This document shows positions 17,565-26,093 of a stretch of DNA of 64,000 nucleotides, one piece after another. The translations under genes were made by a program, and so were the position numbers. Position 1 is the stretch's first letter; each line of letters starts with the position of its first letter. The notes below the pieces were generated by a model that was not told where the DNA came from, made no database searches, and saw nothing but the letters and a program-made list of their open reading frames with translations. Source of the stretch: DATARH01 sp963789255 (GTDB taxonomy: Bacteria; Pseudomonadota; Alphaproteobacteria; ATCC43930; CGMCC-115725); contig CAWBJW010000004.1 of NCBI GenBank assembly GCA_963789255.1, forward strand, positions 1 to 64,000. Direction: 5' to 3'.

Positions 17565-19286
17565 TTATCCCCCGCCGCCGCCCTGGCAGATCACGTTGAG
17601 CAAGGCCTGGCGCTTCTCGACGTTGACGGCGTGCAGCGCGCGTTCGAGCGCCGCCGGCAACTCGGCCGGGTCCTCGACCCGCTCGCCATGGCCGCCGGCA
17701 GCGGCGCAGACCTCTTCGAAGGCCGGCAGTTCGTCGAGGTCGATGAACGGCGGCCGGTTGCTGCGGGAAGCTTCGCCCTTCGGATACATGCCGAGCGTGG
17801 CGCGGCGCACCGCGCCCCACATCGCATTGTTGACGACGACGAACAGCACCGGGAGCTTGTGCAGCGCCGCCGCATGGTGCACCGCGACCGGGTTGGCGAA
17901 GAGGTACGAGCCGTCGCCGAGCACCGCGATGACCTGGCGTTCAGGTTGCGCCAGCTTGACGCCGAGCGCCGCGCCGGCGCCCCAGCCGAGCCCGGCCGCC
18001 GGGCTCGACCCGAAAAAGCTGCCCGGCCGGGTCGACGGGCAATGCTCGGGCAACAGGGTGTATTCGTTGACGATGGCCGAATGGGGATCGCGCGCCGCGG
18101 CGAGACAGGCGCTGACCCAGACCGGGTGGATCGGCCGCATCGCCCGGACTTCGTCGCGCAATTTGCGCCAGCCGGCGTGCATCCTTTCGCGGCGCTCGCC
18201 GATATGACGCCGCCGCACGGCAATCGCGGGTTCGGCGACAAGTGGCGCCAACGCCGCGCCGAGACGCGGCAACACCAGCCGTGTCGCCCCGGTGACCGCG
18301 ACATCGCAGGTGAAGCCGCGGATCGGATAGCGGCTATAGAGCGGGTCGACCCCGATATGGATGACCCTGCAATCGGGCGACGGCGCCTGGCGGCTCGGCG
18401 TCCACGGCACGTCGCAATCGATGACGAGGATCGCATCGGCCTCGCCGAGCAATGATGCCGGGTTGTAGCCGAGGTGGCAGGGATGGTCGGATGGCAATGA
18501 CAAATGGCGCTGGCGATGCTCGATCACCGGGACCGCGAAACGCTCGGCGAAATCGGCGAGCGCCGGCACCGCTTCATGGTCGCGCCCGGCATCCGCGGTG
18601 ATGATCAGCGGGTGGTGCGCCGCGGCGAGGATCTGCGCCGCCATGGCGAGCGCCGCCTCGTCCGGCGCGGGAGGCGAGGCGGCGATATGCCGCGACGGCG
18701 ATTCATAGGCGAACCCGGGCAATGGCTCGGCCAAGACCTCGCGCGGCAACGACAGATAGACCGGACCCTCGGGCGGGCTGGTGGCGATCGATAGCGCCCG
18801 GTCGATGACGGTTTCGAGCTGCACGCCGTTGCGCAATTCGTAATCCCATTTGACGATCTCGCGCAGCATGCCGGCCTGGTCGAACATCTCCTGCGCCCAG
18901 TGGATGTAGGTGTCGCGCGCGCCGGGGAGACCCTCCTCGGTCAACGGCGAGCGGCCGGCGGTGACGAGGATCGGGACGTTGGCGCGCGCCGCGTTGAAGA
19001 CGCCGCAGAGGGCATTGGCGGTGCCGACGCTGACATGCACCATGACCGCCGGCACCCGTCCCGAGGCCGCGGCATAGCCGTGCGCCATCGACAGCGCCAG
19101 GTTCTCGTGCGTCGCGATCAGCGGCTTCGGCGCCGGCAGGCCGCTATGCGCCGCCCTGGCATAGGCCTCGACGATCGGCGCGAAATCGGTGCCGGCATTG
19201 GCAAACAAATATTCGATGCCGCGCTCGGCAAGCAGCGCCAGATAGGCCTCCGCGACGCTTTCGACCGTCAACTCCTTGCGCGCCAT
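17565..19286 (-). CDS. Thiamine pyrophosphate-requiring enzyme (acetolactate synthase-like)
   Basis: A 573-residue ThDP enzyme of the pyruvate oxidase/IlvB superfamily. The PYR domain carries the cofactor-activating glutamate E61 (ATHENLALSMAHGYA). The central domain binds nucleotide-like ligands. The PP domain has the GDGSYLFANP ... VVNN motif that holds Mg-ThDP. AAGGAGG precedes the ATG. Members decarboxylate 2-oxo acids or related substrates. This one lacks an adjacent ilvN regulatory subunit, so a true acetolactate synthase of branched-chain synthesis is unlikely; the substrate is unknown. It is divergent from a TauD-type dioxygenase. Confidence 0.88.
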   Translation of the reverse strand: MARKELTVESVAEAYLALLAERGIEYLFANAGTDFAPIVEAYARAAHSGLPAPKPLIATHENLALSMAHGYAAASGRVPAVMVHVSVGTANALCGVFNAARANVPILVTAGRSPLTEEGLPGARDTYIHWAQEMFDQAGMLREIVKWDYELRNGVQLETVIDRALSIATSPPEGPVYLSLPREVLAEPLPGFAYESPSRHIAASPPAPDEAALAMAAQILAAAHHPLIITADAGRDHEAVPALADFAERFAVPVIEHRQRHLSLPSDHPCHLGYNPASLLGEADAILVIDCDVPWTPSRQAPSPDCRVIHIGVDPLYSRYPIRGFTCDVAVTGATRLVLPRLGAALAPLVAEPAIAVRRRHIGERRERMHAGWRKLRDEVRAMRPIHPVWVSACLAAARDPHSAIVNEYTLLPEHCPSTRPGSFFGSSPAAGLGWGAGAALGVKLAQPERQVIAVLGDGSYLFANPVAVHHAAALHKLPVLFVVVNNAMWGAVRRATLGMYPKGEASRSNRPPFIDLDELPAFEEVCAAAGGHGERVEDPAELPAALERALHAVNVEKRQALLNVICQGGGGG

Positions 19287-19305
19287 GCGATCCTCCTTGA
19301 GCCGC

Positions 19306-19387
19306 CATTGCGAGGGCGCAGCGACGACGCTATCTCGGTCCGCCGGGCACCTGCGGCGCGAGATTGCTGCGCGCCGCTCGCAATGAC
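19306..19387. repeat. Dispersed palindromic repeat (CATTGCGAG-type)
   Basis: Inverted arms CATTGCGAGGGCGCAGCGAC and GCTGCGCGCCGCTCGCAATG enclose a GC-rich loop. A single arm of the same family recurs at 21973. It sits between divergent genes. Confidence 0.7.
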
Positions 19388-19448
19388 AATCGGGCATGAT
19401 AATGTCGGGCGAGCCCGCTTGCGCGACCTGCCGGAGGAGAAAACCGCG

Positions 19449-20279
19449 ATGCCCTACCAGACGATCGAAGTCACAAAGCTGACGCCCTATATCGGCGCGG
19501 AGATCGGCGGGGTCGATCTGTCGCAGCCGCTCGGCAACCAGCAGTTCCAGGAAGTGCACGACGCGCTGATGGAAAACCTCGTTATCTTTTTCCGCGACCA
19601 GAAGCTGACCCACGAGCAGCACAAGGCGTTCGGGCATCTGTTCGGCGAGTTGGCGATCCACCCGGCCTCGACCCATTCGCCCGAGGGGCACCCGGAAGTG
19701 CTGATCATCCATGCCGACGAGAAATCGAAGCATGTCGCCGGCGAGGAATGGCATTCCGACGTGTCGTGCGACGCCGAGCCGCCGATGGGCAGCATCCTTT
19801 ATCTGACCGAGGTGCCGCCGGAAGGCGGCGACACGCTGTTCGCCAGCATGTACGCCGCCTATGACAAGCTGTCGCCGCCGATCCAGCGTCTCGTCGAGGG
19901 GCTGACCGCGGTGCATGACGGCGAGCCGGTCTATCGCGGCCGCTTCGGCTATGCCGCCCGCGCCGAGGGGTTTCCGCGCGCCGAGCACCCGGTCGTGCGG
20001 ACCCACCCGGTCACCGGCAGGAAGGCGCTCTTCGTCAACCGCAATTTCACGACCGGGATCAAGGGATTGAGCCGGGTCGAGAGCGACGCGCTATTGGAGA
20101 TGCTGTACCGCCACGCCGAGACGCCGGAATTCCACTGCCGCTTCCGCTGGCAGCCGGGATCGGTGGCGTTCTGGGACAATCGCTCTGTCCAGCACCACGC
20201 GATGTGGGACTATTTCCCGCAGCGCCGCCACGGCCACCGCGTCACGATAAAGGGCGACCGGCCGTTTTACCGGGCGTGA
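19449..20279 (+). CDS. TauD/TfdA-family Fe(II)/2-oxoglutarate dioxygenase
   Basis: A 276-residue double-stranded beta-helix dioxygenase. The iron-binding HxD is H102/D104 (EEWHSDVSCD), the distal His is H249 (NRSVQHHAMWDY), and the 2-oxoglutarate-binding Arg is R264 (HGHRVTIKG). The N-terminus has the family signature TPYIGAEIGGVDLSQPL. Relatives hydroxylate taurine, alkyl sulfates, phenoxyacids and similar compounds, releasing CO2 and succinate. No sulfonate transporter is nearby, so the substrate is open. Start at the ATG preceded by GGAGGAGAAA. Confidence 0.92.
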   Translation: MPYQTIEVTKLTPYIGAEIGGVDLSQPLGNQQFQEVHDALMENLVIFFRDQKLTHEQHKAFGHLFGELAIHPASTHSPEGHPEVLIIHADEKSKHVAGEEWHSDVSCDAEPPMGSILYLTEVPPEGGDTLFASMYAAYDKLSPPIQRLVEGLTAVHDGEPVYRGRFGYAARAEGFPRAEHPVVRTHPVTGRKALFVNRNFTTGIKGLSRVESDALLEMLYRHAETPEFHCRFRWQPGSVAFWDNRSVQHHAMWDYFPQRRHGHRVTIKGDRPFYRA

Positions 20280-20281
20280 AA

Positions 20282-20420
20282 CCCTCTCCCGCATCGCGGG
20301 AGAGGGAGGGGCCCACGCCGCAGGCGCGGGAGGGTGAGGGTCTCGTGGCAACCACCCTCACCCGCCTCCCCGCGGGTCAAGCCCGCGGGTCGGCACCCTC
20401 TCCCGCAACGCGGGAGAGGG
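20282..20420. repeat. Two copies of CCCTCTCCCGC palindromic repeat
   Basis: CCCTCTCCCGC / GCGGGAGAGGG hairpins with 3-nt loops occur at 20282-20306 and 20396-20420. Between them are CCCTCACCCGCC-type and CCCGCGGG segments. The same composite element recurs near 31.3 kb and 53.4 kb. It may act as a bidirectional terminator between the convergent dioxygenase and hydrolase genes. Confidence 0.85.
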
Positions 20421-20423
20421 GCG

Positions 20424-21200
20424 TTACGCCTTCAGGTGCTTGCCGAAAAACGCCGTGGCGTCGGCCCACAGCTCATGGGCCGGTCCTTCGCGATAGCTCG
20501 GCCGGTAATCGGCGATAAAGGCGTGCCCGGCGCCCTTGTAGATCTTCGTCGTCACGTCCTTGTGGGCGGCGGCGCCGCGCTGCTTCAGCTCGGCTTCGAG
20601 CGCGACCGGCGGGTTCTGGTCCTCTTCGCCGAATACCCCGAACAGCGGGCAATGCAATTGCCCGACCATGTCGAGCGGCGCTTTCGGGCGCGCCGCGCTG
20701 GTCTCGGCATCGGGGGTGGCGCGGTTGATGAAGCCGCCCCAGCAATCGACCGCGGCATCGACCTTATTGCTGCTGCAGGCGAACAGCAGAGTGTGCCGGC
20801 CGCCCGAGCAGAAGCCGATCGCCCCGACCTTGCCGGTGGCGCCAGGCAGTCCGCGCAGGCACGCGGCGGCGGCTTCGAGGTCCTGCACCGCCTCGCTGTC
20901 GGGCAGGCCGAACATGACCGGAAAGACGGTGTTGATGTCATCCGGGTTCTTGGGTCCGCCGCGGCGCCAATAGAGCGCGGGCGCGACCGCGTTGTAGCCG
21001 ATATTGGCAAAGCGCCGCGCGAGGTCGCAGATGTGGTCGACGAGGCCGAAGGCCTCCTGGATCACGACGATGCCGGGGTAGCTGCCGGGCTGGTTGGGGG
21101 TTGCGAGATAGGCCGCGATGTTCGTGCCGCCGCTCGGCAGCGCGATCACCCCGCCCTTGATGCGGCCGGGGTCGGTGACGAGACCGGGTACGTTCGCCAT
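20424..21200 (-). CDS. Dienelactone hydrolase family protein
   Basis: A 258-residue alpha/beta hydrolase of the dienelactone hydrolase type. The nucleophile is C131 (GFCSGGRH) rather than Ser, E49 lies in VVIQEAFGL, and the His of the triad lies in GAGHAFIADY. AGGAGGAG stands before the ATG. Family enzymes open carboxymethylenebutenolide in chlorocatechol breakdown, but many homologues have other ester substrates, and no catechol genes are nearby. Confidence 0.92.
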   Translation of the reverse strand: MANVPGLVTDPGRIKGGVIALPSGGTNIAAYLATPNQPGSYPGIVVIQEAFGLVDHICDLARRFANIGYNAVAPALYWRRGGPKNPDDINTVFPVMFGLPDSEAVQDLEAAAACLRGLPGATGKVGAIGFCSGGRHTLLFACSSNKVDAAVDCWGGFINRATPDAETSAARPKAPLDMVGQLHCPLFGVFGEEDQNPPVALEAELKQRGAAAHKDVTTKIYKGAGHAFIADYRPSYREGPAHELWADATAFFGKHLKA

Positions 21201-21289
21201 GGGGCTCCTCCTGCGCTCGGATGGGATCACGATAATAGCGGGCGCGGCCGATTGGGCCATAGCCGACGACACCGGCGAGGGTGCTTTGG

Positions 21290-21910
21290 CTAGTGCCGCG
21301 CCGATTTGAGCTTGAGGCCGAGCAGCGGCGCGATCGCTTCCGGCGGCAGCTTGGAGAACCCGGGCGGCGCCTCGAACAGCGAAGCGGGCTGCGGCCCGAT
21401 CTTGACGTGGCTCAGCTCCCAGCGGACGGTCGATACCTTGCCTTTTCGCCCGGTAAAGCTGCCGACCAGCCGCATCGGGATGCCGTCGCGGCTGAGCCAT
21501 AGCGTGGCGGTCGCATGGCCTTCCGGCACGGCTTCGTCGATCGCGTATTTGGTCGTCACGATGCCGTTGACGCTCTCCTGGCCGACCGGGTGCTTTTTGA
21601 GTTCGGGACTGCCGAGGACACGCAATTCCGGCGGCATCGCGAACTGGACGACGGTCTTCAGCTGAGGCAGCATAATTTCGCCGAGCGGGCTGCCGGCGCG
21701 CAAGAGAAAGACCGGCCGGAACCCCTTGATCGCCTGCTCGTGGCGCTCCTTGCCCGGCATGGTCCAGATCTTGCCAAGGTAGGTATGCCCGTCGATGACG
21801 AGGGTGCGATCGGCGCTGAAGCCGACTCGCGCGTCGCCCAGAGTAGCCGCCCCCGCCGCTCCCGGGACGAGCGTCAGGCAGAGGAGGAGGGCGTGCCAGA
21901 GTTTGCGCAT
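21290..21910 (-). CDS. Secreted hypothetical protein
   Basis: 206 residues from the ATG at 21910, which begins a clear signal peptide (MRKLWHALLLCLTLVPGAAG-A). The mature part is beta-rich, with LVIDGHTYLGKIWTMPG, HATATLWLSRDGIPMRLVG and VRWELSHVKIGPQPASLFEA. That layout recalls periplasmic lipid/lipoprotein-carrier-like or DUF4412-like proteins, but the match is by general shape only. An in-frame ATG 14 codons upstream is less likely because it would precede the signal peptide. Confidence 0.65.
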   Translation of the reverse strand: MRKLWHALLLCLTLVPGAAGAATLGDARVGFSADRTLVIDGHTYLGKIWTMPGKERHEQAIKGFRPVFLLRAGSPLGEIMLPQLKTVVQFAMPPELRVLGSPELKKHPVGQESVNGIVTTKYAIDEAVPEGHATATLWLSRDGIPMRLVGSFTGRKGKVSTVRWELSHVKIGPQPASLFEAPPGFSKLPPEAIAPLLGLKLKSARH

Positions 21911-21972
21911 GTGGCGCGGTGTTACGCAGCGAATGCGGCGGTTTCGCGGCACGCTGGCACGCCCGGCGGTTT

Positions 21973-22008
21973 GTCATTGCGAGGAGCGCAGCGACGACGC
22001 AATCTCGC
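21973..22008. repeat. Dispersed repeat, single arm of CATTGCGAG family
   Basis: GTCATTGCGAGGAGCGCAGC followed by GACGACGCAATCTCG matches one arm of the palindrome at 19306. It lies in the leader region of the RidA gene. Confidence 0.65.
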
Positions 22009-22036
22009 TGGGTCGACCTGACGGAGAGATGGGGTA

Positions 22037-22514
22037 ATGAGCGGGAAGATCGCGGCGCGGCTCAAGGAACTCGGCATCGAATTGCCGCTTCCGGCGGCGC
22101 CGGTGGCGAATTACGTGCCGTTTGCGATCAGCGGCAATCTCGTCTTCATCGCCGGCCAGATCTGCCAATGGAACGGCGAGCGGCGCTTTGTCGGCAAGCT
22201 CGGCGCCGGGATCGGCATCGCCGACGGCCAGGCGGCGGCGCGGCTGTGCGCCCTCAACATCCTCGCGCATCTGCAAGTCGCGTGCGGCGGCGATCTCGAC
22301 CGCGTGCGCCGAGTTCCTGCGGCTTGGCGGCTTTGTCAACTGCACGCCGGAGTTCACCGACATGCCGCAGGCGGTCAACGGCGCCTCCGACCTGATGGTC
22401 GAGGTGTTCGGCGATGTCGGCCGCCATGCCCGTGCCGCGGTCGGCGTCAGTTCCCTGCCGGGCGGCGTCGCGGTCGAGGTCGAAGCCATTTTCGAGATCG
22501 GCCCCGCGCAATGA
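22037..22514 (+). pseudogene. RidA family (YjgF-like) protein, frameshifted
   Basis: A ~158-residue RidA/YjgF homologue of the atypical N-extended type (MSGKIAARLKELGIELPLPA, NLVFIAGQICQWNG). Family members deaminate reactive enamines/imines. The frame breaks after LDRVRRV and resumes one base later as LRLGGFVNCTPEFTDMPQAV, ending with the correct C-terminus. One surplus T in GAGTTCCTG (22314-22315) accounts for it, and total length is 3n+1. Sequence on both sides is well conserved, so an error is more likely than decay. Its stop overlaps the next ATG. Confidence 0.85.
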
Positions 22515-23692
22515 ACGACCCGCGGAACTCGACCGCCGAAACCATCACCCTGCGCATCCACAATGCGATCGGCGAGATCGCGGCCGAGGCTTGGGATGCC
22601 TGTGCCGGCGACGTCAACCCGACGGTCAGCCACGTCTTTCTGAACGCGCTCGAAGAGAGCGGCTCGGCCACCGCGCGCGCCGGCTGGGCGCCGCAGCACC
22701 TCTCGTTCGCCGATCGCAGCGGACGGCTGGTCGGCGCCGTGCCGATGTATCTGAAGAGCCATTCCTACGGCGAATACGTGTTCGACTGGGGCTGGGCCGA
22801 TGCCTACGAGCGCTCGGGCGGGCGCTATTATCCAAAGCTGTTGTGCGCCGTGCCGTTCACCCCGGTCCCGGGCCCCCGCCTGTTGGTCGCGCCGGATGCC
22901 GCCGCCGCGACGAAGAGCCATCTGATCGCCGGCATGATCGAACTGGCGCGCCAGCGCAAGCTCTCCTCGCTGCACGTCAATTTTCCGCAGGCCGACGAGT
23001 TCGAAGCCTTCGCCGAGGCCGGCTTCCTGCAGCGGATCGGCCAGCAATTCCACTGGACCAACGAGGGCTACCGCGATTTCGACGACTATCTCGCCGCGCT
23101 CAACTCGCGCAAGCGCAAGGCGGTCAAGAAGGAGCGGCGCGAGGCATTGGCCGGCGGCGGCATCGAGGTCGAGGTGCTGACCGGGGCGGACCTCACCGAG
23201 CGGGTGTGGGATGCGTTCTATCGTCTCTACCTCGGGACCACCAACCGCAAATGGGGCGAAGCCTACCTGACCCGCCGCTTCTTCTCGCTGATCGGCGAGC
23301 GGATGCCGGACAAGATCGTGCTGGTCATGGCGCGGCGCGGCAGCGATTACATCGCCGGCGCCTTCAACATCCTCGGCCGCGACACGATCTACGGCCGCAA
23401 TTGGGGAGCGCACCGCGAATACCGGTTTCTGCATTTCGAGTGCTGCTATTACAGCGCGATCGAATTCGCTATTCAGCGCGGCCTCAAGCGGGTCGAGGCC
23501 GGCGCCCAGGGGCCGCACAAATTGCAGCGCGGCTATCTGCCGACACCGATCTACAGCGCGCACTGGATCCCCGACCCGGCGTTCCGCCGCGCCGTCGCCG
23601 CCTTTCTCGCCCGCGAGCGCGAGATGGTCGAGCAGAAGATCGAGCACCTCGCCGAGTTCTCACCGTTCCGCCACGAGGAAGAGCAGCAATAG
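22511..23692 (+). CDS. GNAT/FemAB-like N-acyltransferase (DUF482-type)
   Basis: A 393-residue member of the bacterial family often labelled peptidoglycan biosynthesis protein (DUF482). It contains tandem GNAT-like folds, with the motifs NPTVSHVFLNALEESGS, SYGEYVFDWGWADAY, YYPKLLCAVPFTPVPGPRLL and FLHFECCYYSAIEFAI. It starts with a 4-bp overlap on the RidA stop, so the two are likely co-translated. The substrate of this family is not established; aminoacyl or acyl transfer is inferred from the fold. Confidence 0.88.
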   Translation: MNDPRNSTAETITLRIHNAIGEIAAEAWDACAGDVNPTVSHVFLNALEESGSATARAGWAPQHLSFADRSGRLVGAVPMYLKSHSYGEYVFDWGWADAYERSGGRYYPKLLCAVPFTPVPGPRLLVAPDAAAATKSHLIAGMIELARQRKLSSLHVNFPQADEFEAFAEAGFLQRIGQQFHWTNEGYRDFDDYLAALNSRKRKAVKKERREALAGGGIEVEVLTGADLTERVWDAFYRLYLGTTNRKWGEAYLTRRFFSLIGERMPDKIVLVMARRGSDYIAGAFNILGRDTIYGRNWGAHREYRFLHFECCYYSAIEFAIQRGLKRVEAGAQGPHKLQRGYLPTPIYSAHWIPDPAFRRAVAAFLAREREMVEQKIEHLAEFSPFRHEEEQQ

Positions 23693-23729
23693 CCTCGCTG
23701 CCCTTCAGGTCGGCTTTGCACAAGAATTC

Positions 23730-23832
23730 GTCATTCCGGGGCGCCGCGCAGCGGCGAACCCGAAATCCATATTCCAGACGCTGTGTTCCTGGATTCCGGG
23801 TTCGCGGCCTTTGGCCGCGCCCCGGAATGACC
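23730..23832. repeat. Dispersed palindromic repeat (GTCATTCCGGGGC-type)
   Basis: An imperfect inverted repeat opens with GTCATTCCGGGGCGCCGCGC and closes with GCCGCGCCCCGGAATGAC. It is the same family as the two tandem copies at 28.9-29.2 kb, including the preceding TTTGCACAA flank. Confidence 0.8.
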
Positions 23833-23948
23833 CTATTTTTGTGCGACCCCGCTTGGGGCGGAGAGGGAGAACCAACTCACACAAAGGTGAGCGCGGCCGG
23901 TGTCGTCGGGGGCTGGCATCGCTGCCGTTTCGGTCGCACAGTGCGGCA

Positions 23949-24677
23949 ATGGCTGACGAAACGCCGCCTTCGGTTGCCGCCCGCCGTTTCGTCCCGCTGG
24001 GCATTCTCGTTCTTGCCGGGGGGTTGTTCGCGGTGCTCGGCGGGTATCGGTATCTGACGTTCGCGGCGCTCGCCGATAACCGCGAATGGCTGGTCGGGCT
24101 GGTGGCGCGGGCCGGGGCCGCTTCGGCGCTCGTCTTTATCTTCGCCTATGCCGGGCTGGTCGCACTGTCGTTTCCGGCCGCGGAGCTGCTGACGATCGCC
24201 GGCGGATTTCTGTTCGGCCGCTGGCTTGGGACGGCCTATGCCGTGATCGGCGCGACATCGGGCGCGACCATCATGTTCTTCGCCGCCCGCGCCGGGCTGG
24301 CCGGCCTCGCCGCCCGCGCCGGTCCGCGGGCGCAGCGCTTCGAGGCCGGGTTCCGCGACAACGCGCTCAGCTATCTCCTGGTGCTGCGTCTCGTTCCGCT
24401 GTTCCCGTTCTGGCTGGTGAACCTCGTCGCCGGGGCGGTCGGGTTGAGGCTGCGGGTCTTTCTGCTCGGCACGTTTATCGGCATCATCCCGGGCACCTTC
24501 ATCTACGCCAGTCTCGGCACCGGGCTCGGCACGCTGGTCGCGGCAGGAGGGCGACCCGGCCTGGCGATCCTGTGCCGCCCCGCCGTGCTGCTCCCGATCC
24601 TCGGTCTGGCGGCGCTTTCGCTGCTGCCGATCCTCTACAAGCGCTGGCGCGCCCGCGCCGGGCGCGCGGCGGCATGA
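23949..24677 (+). CDS. TVP38/TMEM64 family membrane protein
   Basis: A 242-residue polytopic protein of the DedA-like/SNARE-associated (VTT) superfamily. The conserved core is ALSFPAAELLTIAGGFLFG ... GATSGATIMFFAAR, then LRLVPLFPFWLVNLVAG and FIGIIPGTFIYASLG. About five to six membrane segments are visible. VTT proteins act as lipid scramblases or transporters in other systems. The stop overlaps the ATG of a flavin disulfide reductase (ATGA). This pairing is seen in many proteobacteria, sometimes as a single fused polypeptide, implying a shared redox-linked membrane function. Confidence 0.9.
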   Translation: MADETPPSVAARRFVPLGILVLAGGLFAVLGGYRYLTFAALADNREWLVGLVARAGAASALVFIFAYAGLVALSFPAAELLTIAGGFLFGRWLGTAYAVIGATSGATIMFFAARAGLAGLAARAGPRAQRFEAGFRDNALSYLLVLRLVPLFPFWLVNLVAGAVGLRLRVFLLGTFIGIIPGTFIYASLGTGLGTLVAAGGRPGLAILCRPAVLLPILGLAALSLLPILYKRWRARAGRAAA

Positions 24678-26083
24678 CCCTGCTCACCCCCGATCTCTGC
24701 GTCATCGGCGCCGGCTCCGGCGGGCTCGCGGTGGCGGCGGGCGCCGTGCAAATGGGCGCCAGCGTCGTTCTCGTCGAACGCGGCCATATGGGCGGCGACT
24801 GCCTCAATTACGGCTGCGTCCCGTCGAAATCGCTGCTGGCCGCGGCGCGGCTGGCGAATGCCTGGCGCCGTGGCGCAGAGTTCGGCGTCGCCTACGGCCC
24901 GCCGCAGATCGATTTCGCCGCCGTCGCCGACAGCGTCGCGCGGGTCGTCGCCGGCCTGGCGCCGAACGATTCAGCCGAGCGCTTCGAAGGACTCGGGGTG
25001 CGTGTGATCCATGCCGAGGCGCGGTTCGTCGATCGCCGCACCGTCAGCGCCGGCGACATCGCAATTCGGCCGCGCCGGTTTGTCATCGCCGCCGGCTCGG
25101 CACCGGTCGTGCCGCCGATCCCGGGCCTCGACCGCGTGCCGTTTCTGACCAACGAGACGGTGTTCGCCAACCGGACGGGCCCCGCGCATCTGATCGTGAT
25201 CGGCGGCGGCCCGATCGGCATCGAGCTGGCGCAGGCCCATAAGGGCCTCGGCGCCGCGGTCACGGTGATCGATGCCGGCCCCTTGTTGCCGCACGACGAC
25301 CCGGAACTGGTGGCGCTCCTCGCAGCGCGCCTGAGCGAAGAGGGGATCGCGCTGAAACCCTCCGCCGCGGTCGCCGGCGTCGAATGCGCCGGGCGCGAAA
25401 TCGCCGTCATCCTGGCGACCGGCGAGCGGATCGCCGGATCGCATCTGCTGGTCGCCGCCGGACGGCGGCCCGACCTCGCCGCGCTCGATCTGCCCGCCGC
25501 CGGGATCGCGGCCAACACAGCGGGGATCATCGTCGATGCGCGGCTGCGCACCACCAACCGCCGCGCCTTCGCCGTCGGCGACGCCGCCGGCGGCCTGCAA
25601 TTCACCCATGTCGCGCTCTATCATGCCGGGATCGTCATCCGGAACGCGCTGTTCCGGCTGCCGGCGCGGGTCGATTACCGCGCGCTGCCCTGGGTGACCT
25701 ATACCGACCCGGAGCTGGCCCAGGTCGGGTCCAGCGAGGCCGCGGCGCGCCGGGCGGGGCCGGTGCGGGTATTGCGCTGGTCCTTTGCGGACAACGACCG
25801 CGCCCGCACCGAGCGCGACACCGCGGGCGAGGTGAAGATCGTCACCAGCCGGAGGGGGCATATCCTCGGCGCGACGATCCTCGGCGCGGCGGCCGGCGAT
25901 CTGATCCTGCCCTGGGCGTTGGCGATCTCGCAACGCCTCAAGATCGGCGCGATCGCCAATCTGATCGTGCCCTATCCGACCCGCGGCGAAGCCGGCAAGC
26001 GCGCCGCCGGGAGCTTCTACACGCCCAGCCTGTTCGCGCCGCGCACCCGCCGCCTGGTGCGCCTCCTGGCGCGCTTCGGCTGA
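24674..26083 (+). CDS. FAD-dependent disulfide reductase (mercuric reductase/Lpd-like)
   Basis: 469 residues of the class I pyridine nucleotide-disulfide oxidoreductase family. FAD is bound by IGAGSGGLAVAAGA. The redox-active disulfide is in GGDCLNYGCVPSK and the NADH site is IVIGGGPIGIELAQ. The second FAD motif is AFAVGDAAGG, followed by the C-terminal dimerisation domain. The His-Glu pair typical of true lipoamide dehydrogenase is not evident at the end, and no N-terminal metal-binding domain exists, so neither Lpd nor MerA is certain. It is translationally coupled to the TVP38-type gene. Confidence 0.9.
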   Translation: MTLLTPDLCVIGAGSGGLAVAAGAVQMGASVVLVERGHMGGDCLNYGCVPSKSLLAAARLANAWRRGAEFGVAYGPPQIDFAAVADSVARVVAGLAPNDSAERFEGLGVRVIHAEARFVDRRTVSAGDIAIRPRRFVIAAGSAPVVPPIPGLDRVPFLTNETVFANRTGPAHLIVIGGGPIGIELAQAHKGLGAAVTVIDAGPLLPHDDPELVALLAARLSEEGIALKPSAAVAGVECAGREIAVILATGERIAGSHLLVAAGRRPDLAALDLPAAGIAANTAGIIVDARLRTTNRRAFAVGDAAGGLQFTHVALYHAGIVIRNALFRLPARVDYRALPWVTYTDPELAQVGSSEAAARRAGPVRVLRWSFADNDRARTERDTAGEVKIVTSRRGHILGATILGAAAGDLILPWALAISQRLKIGAIANLIVPYPTRGEAGKRAAGSFYTPSLFAPRTRRLVRLLARFG

Positions 26084-26093
26084 GGGGGCGACG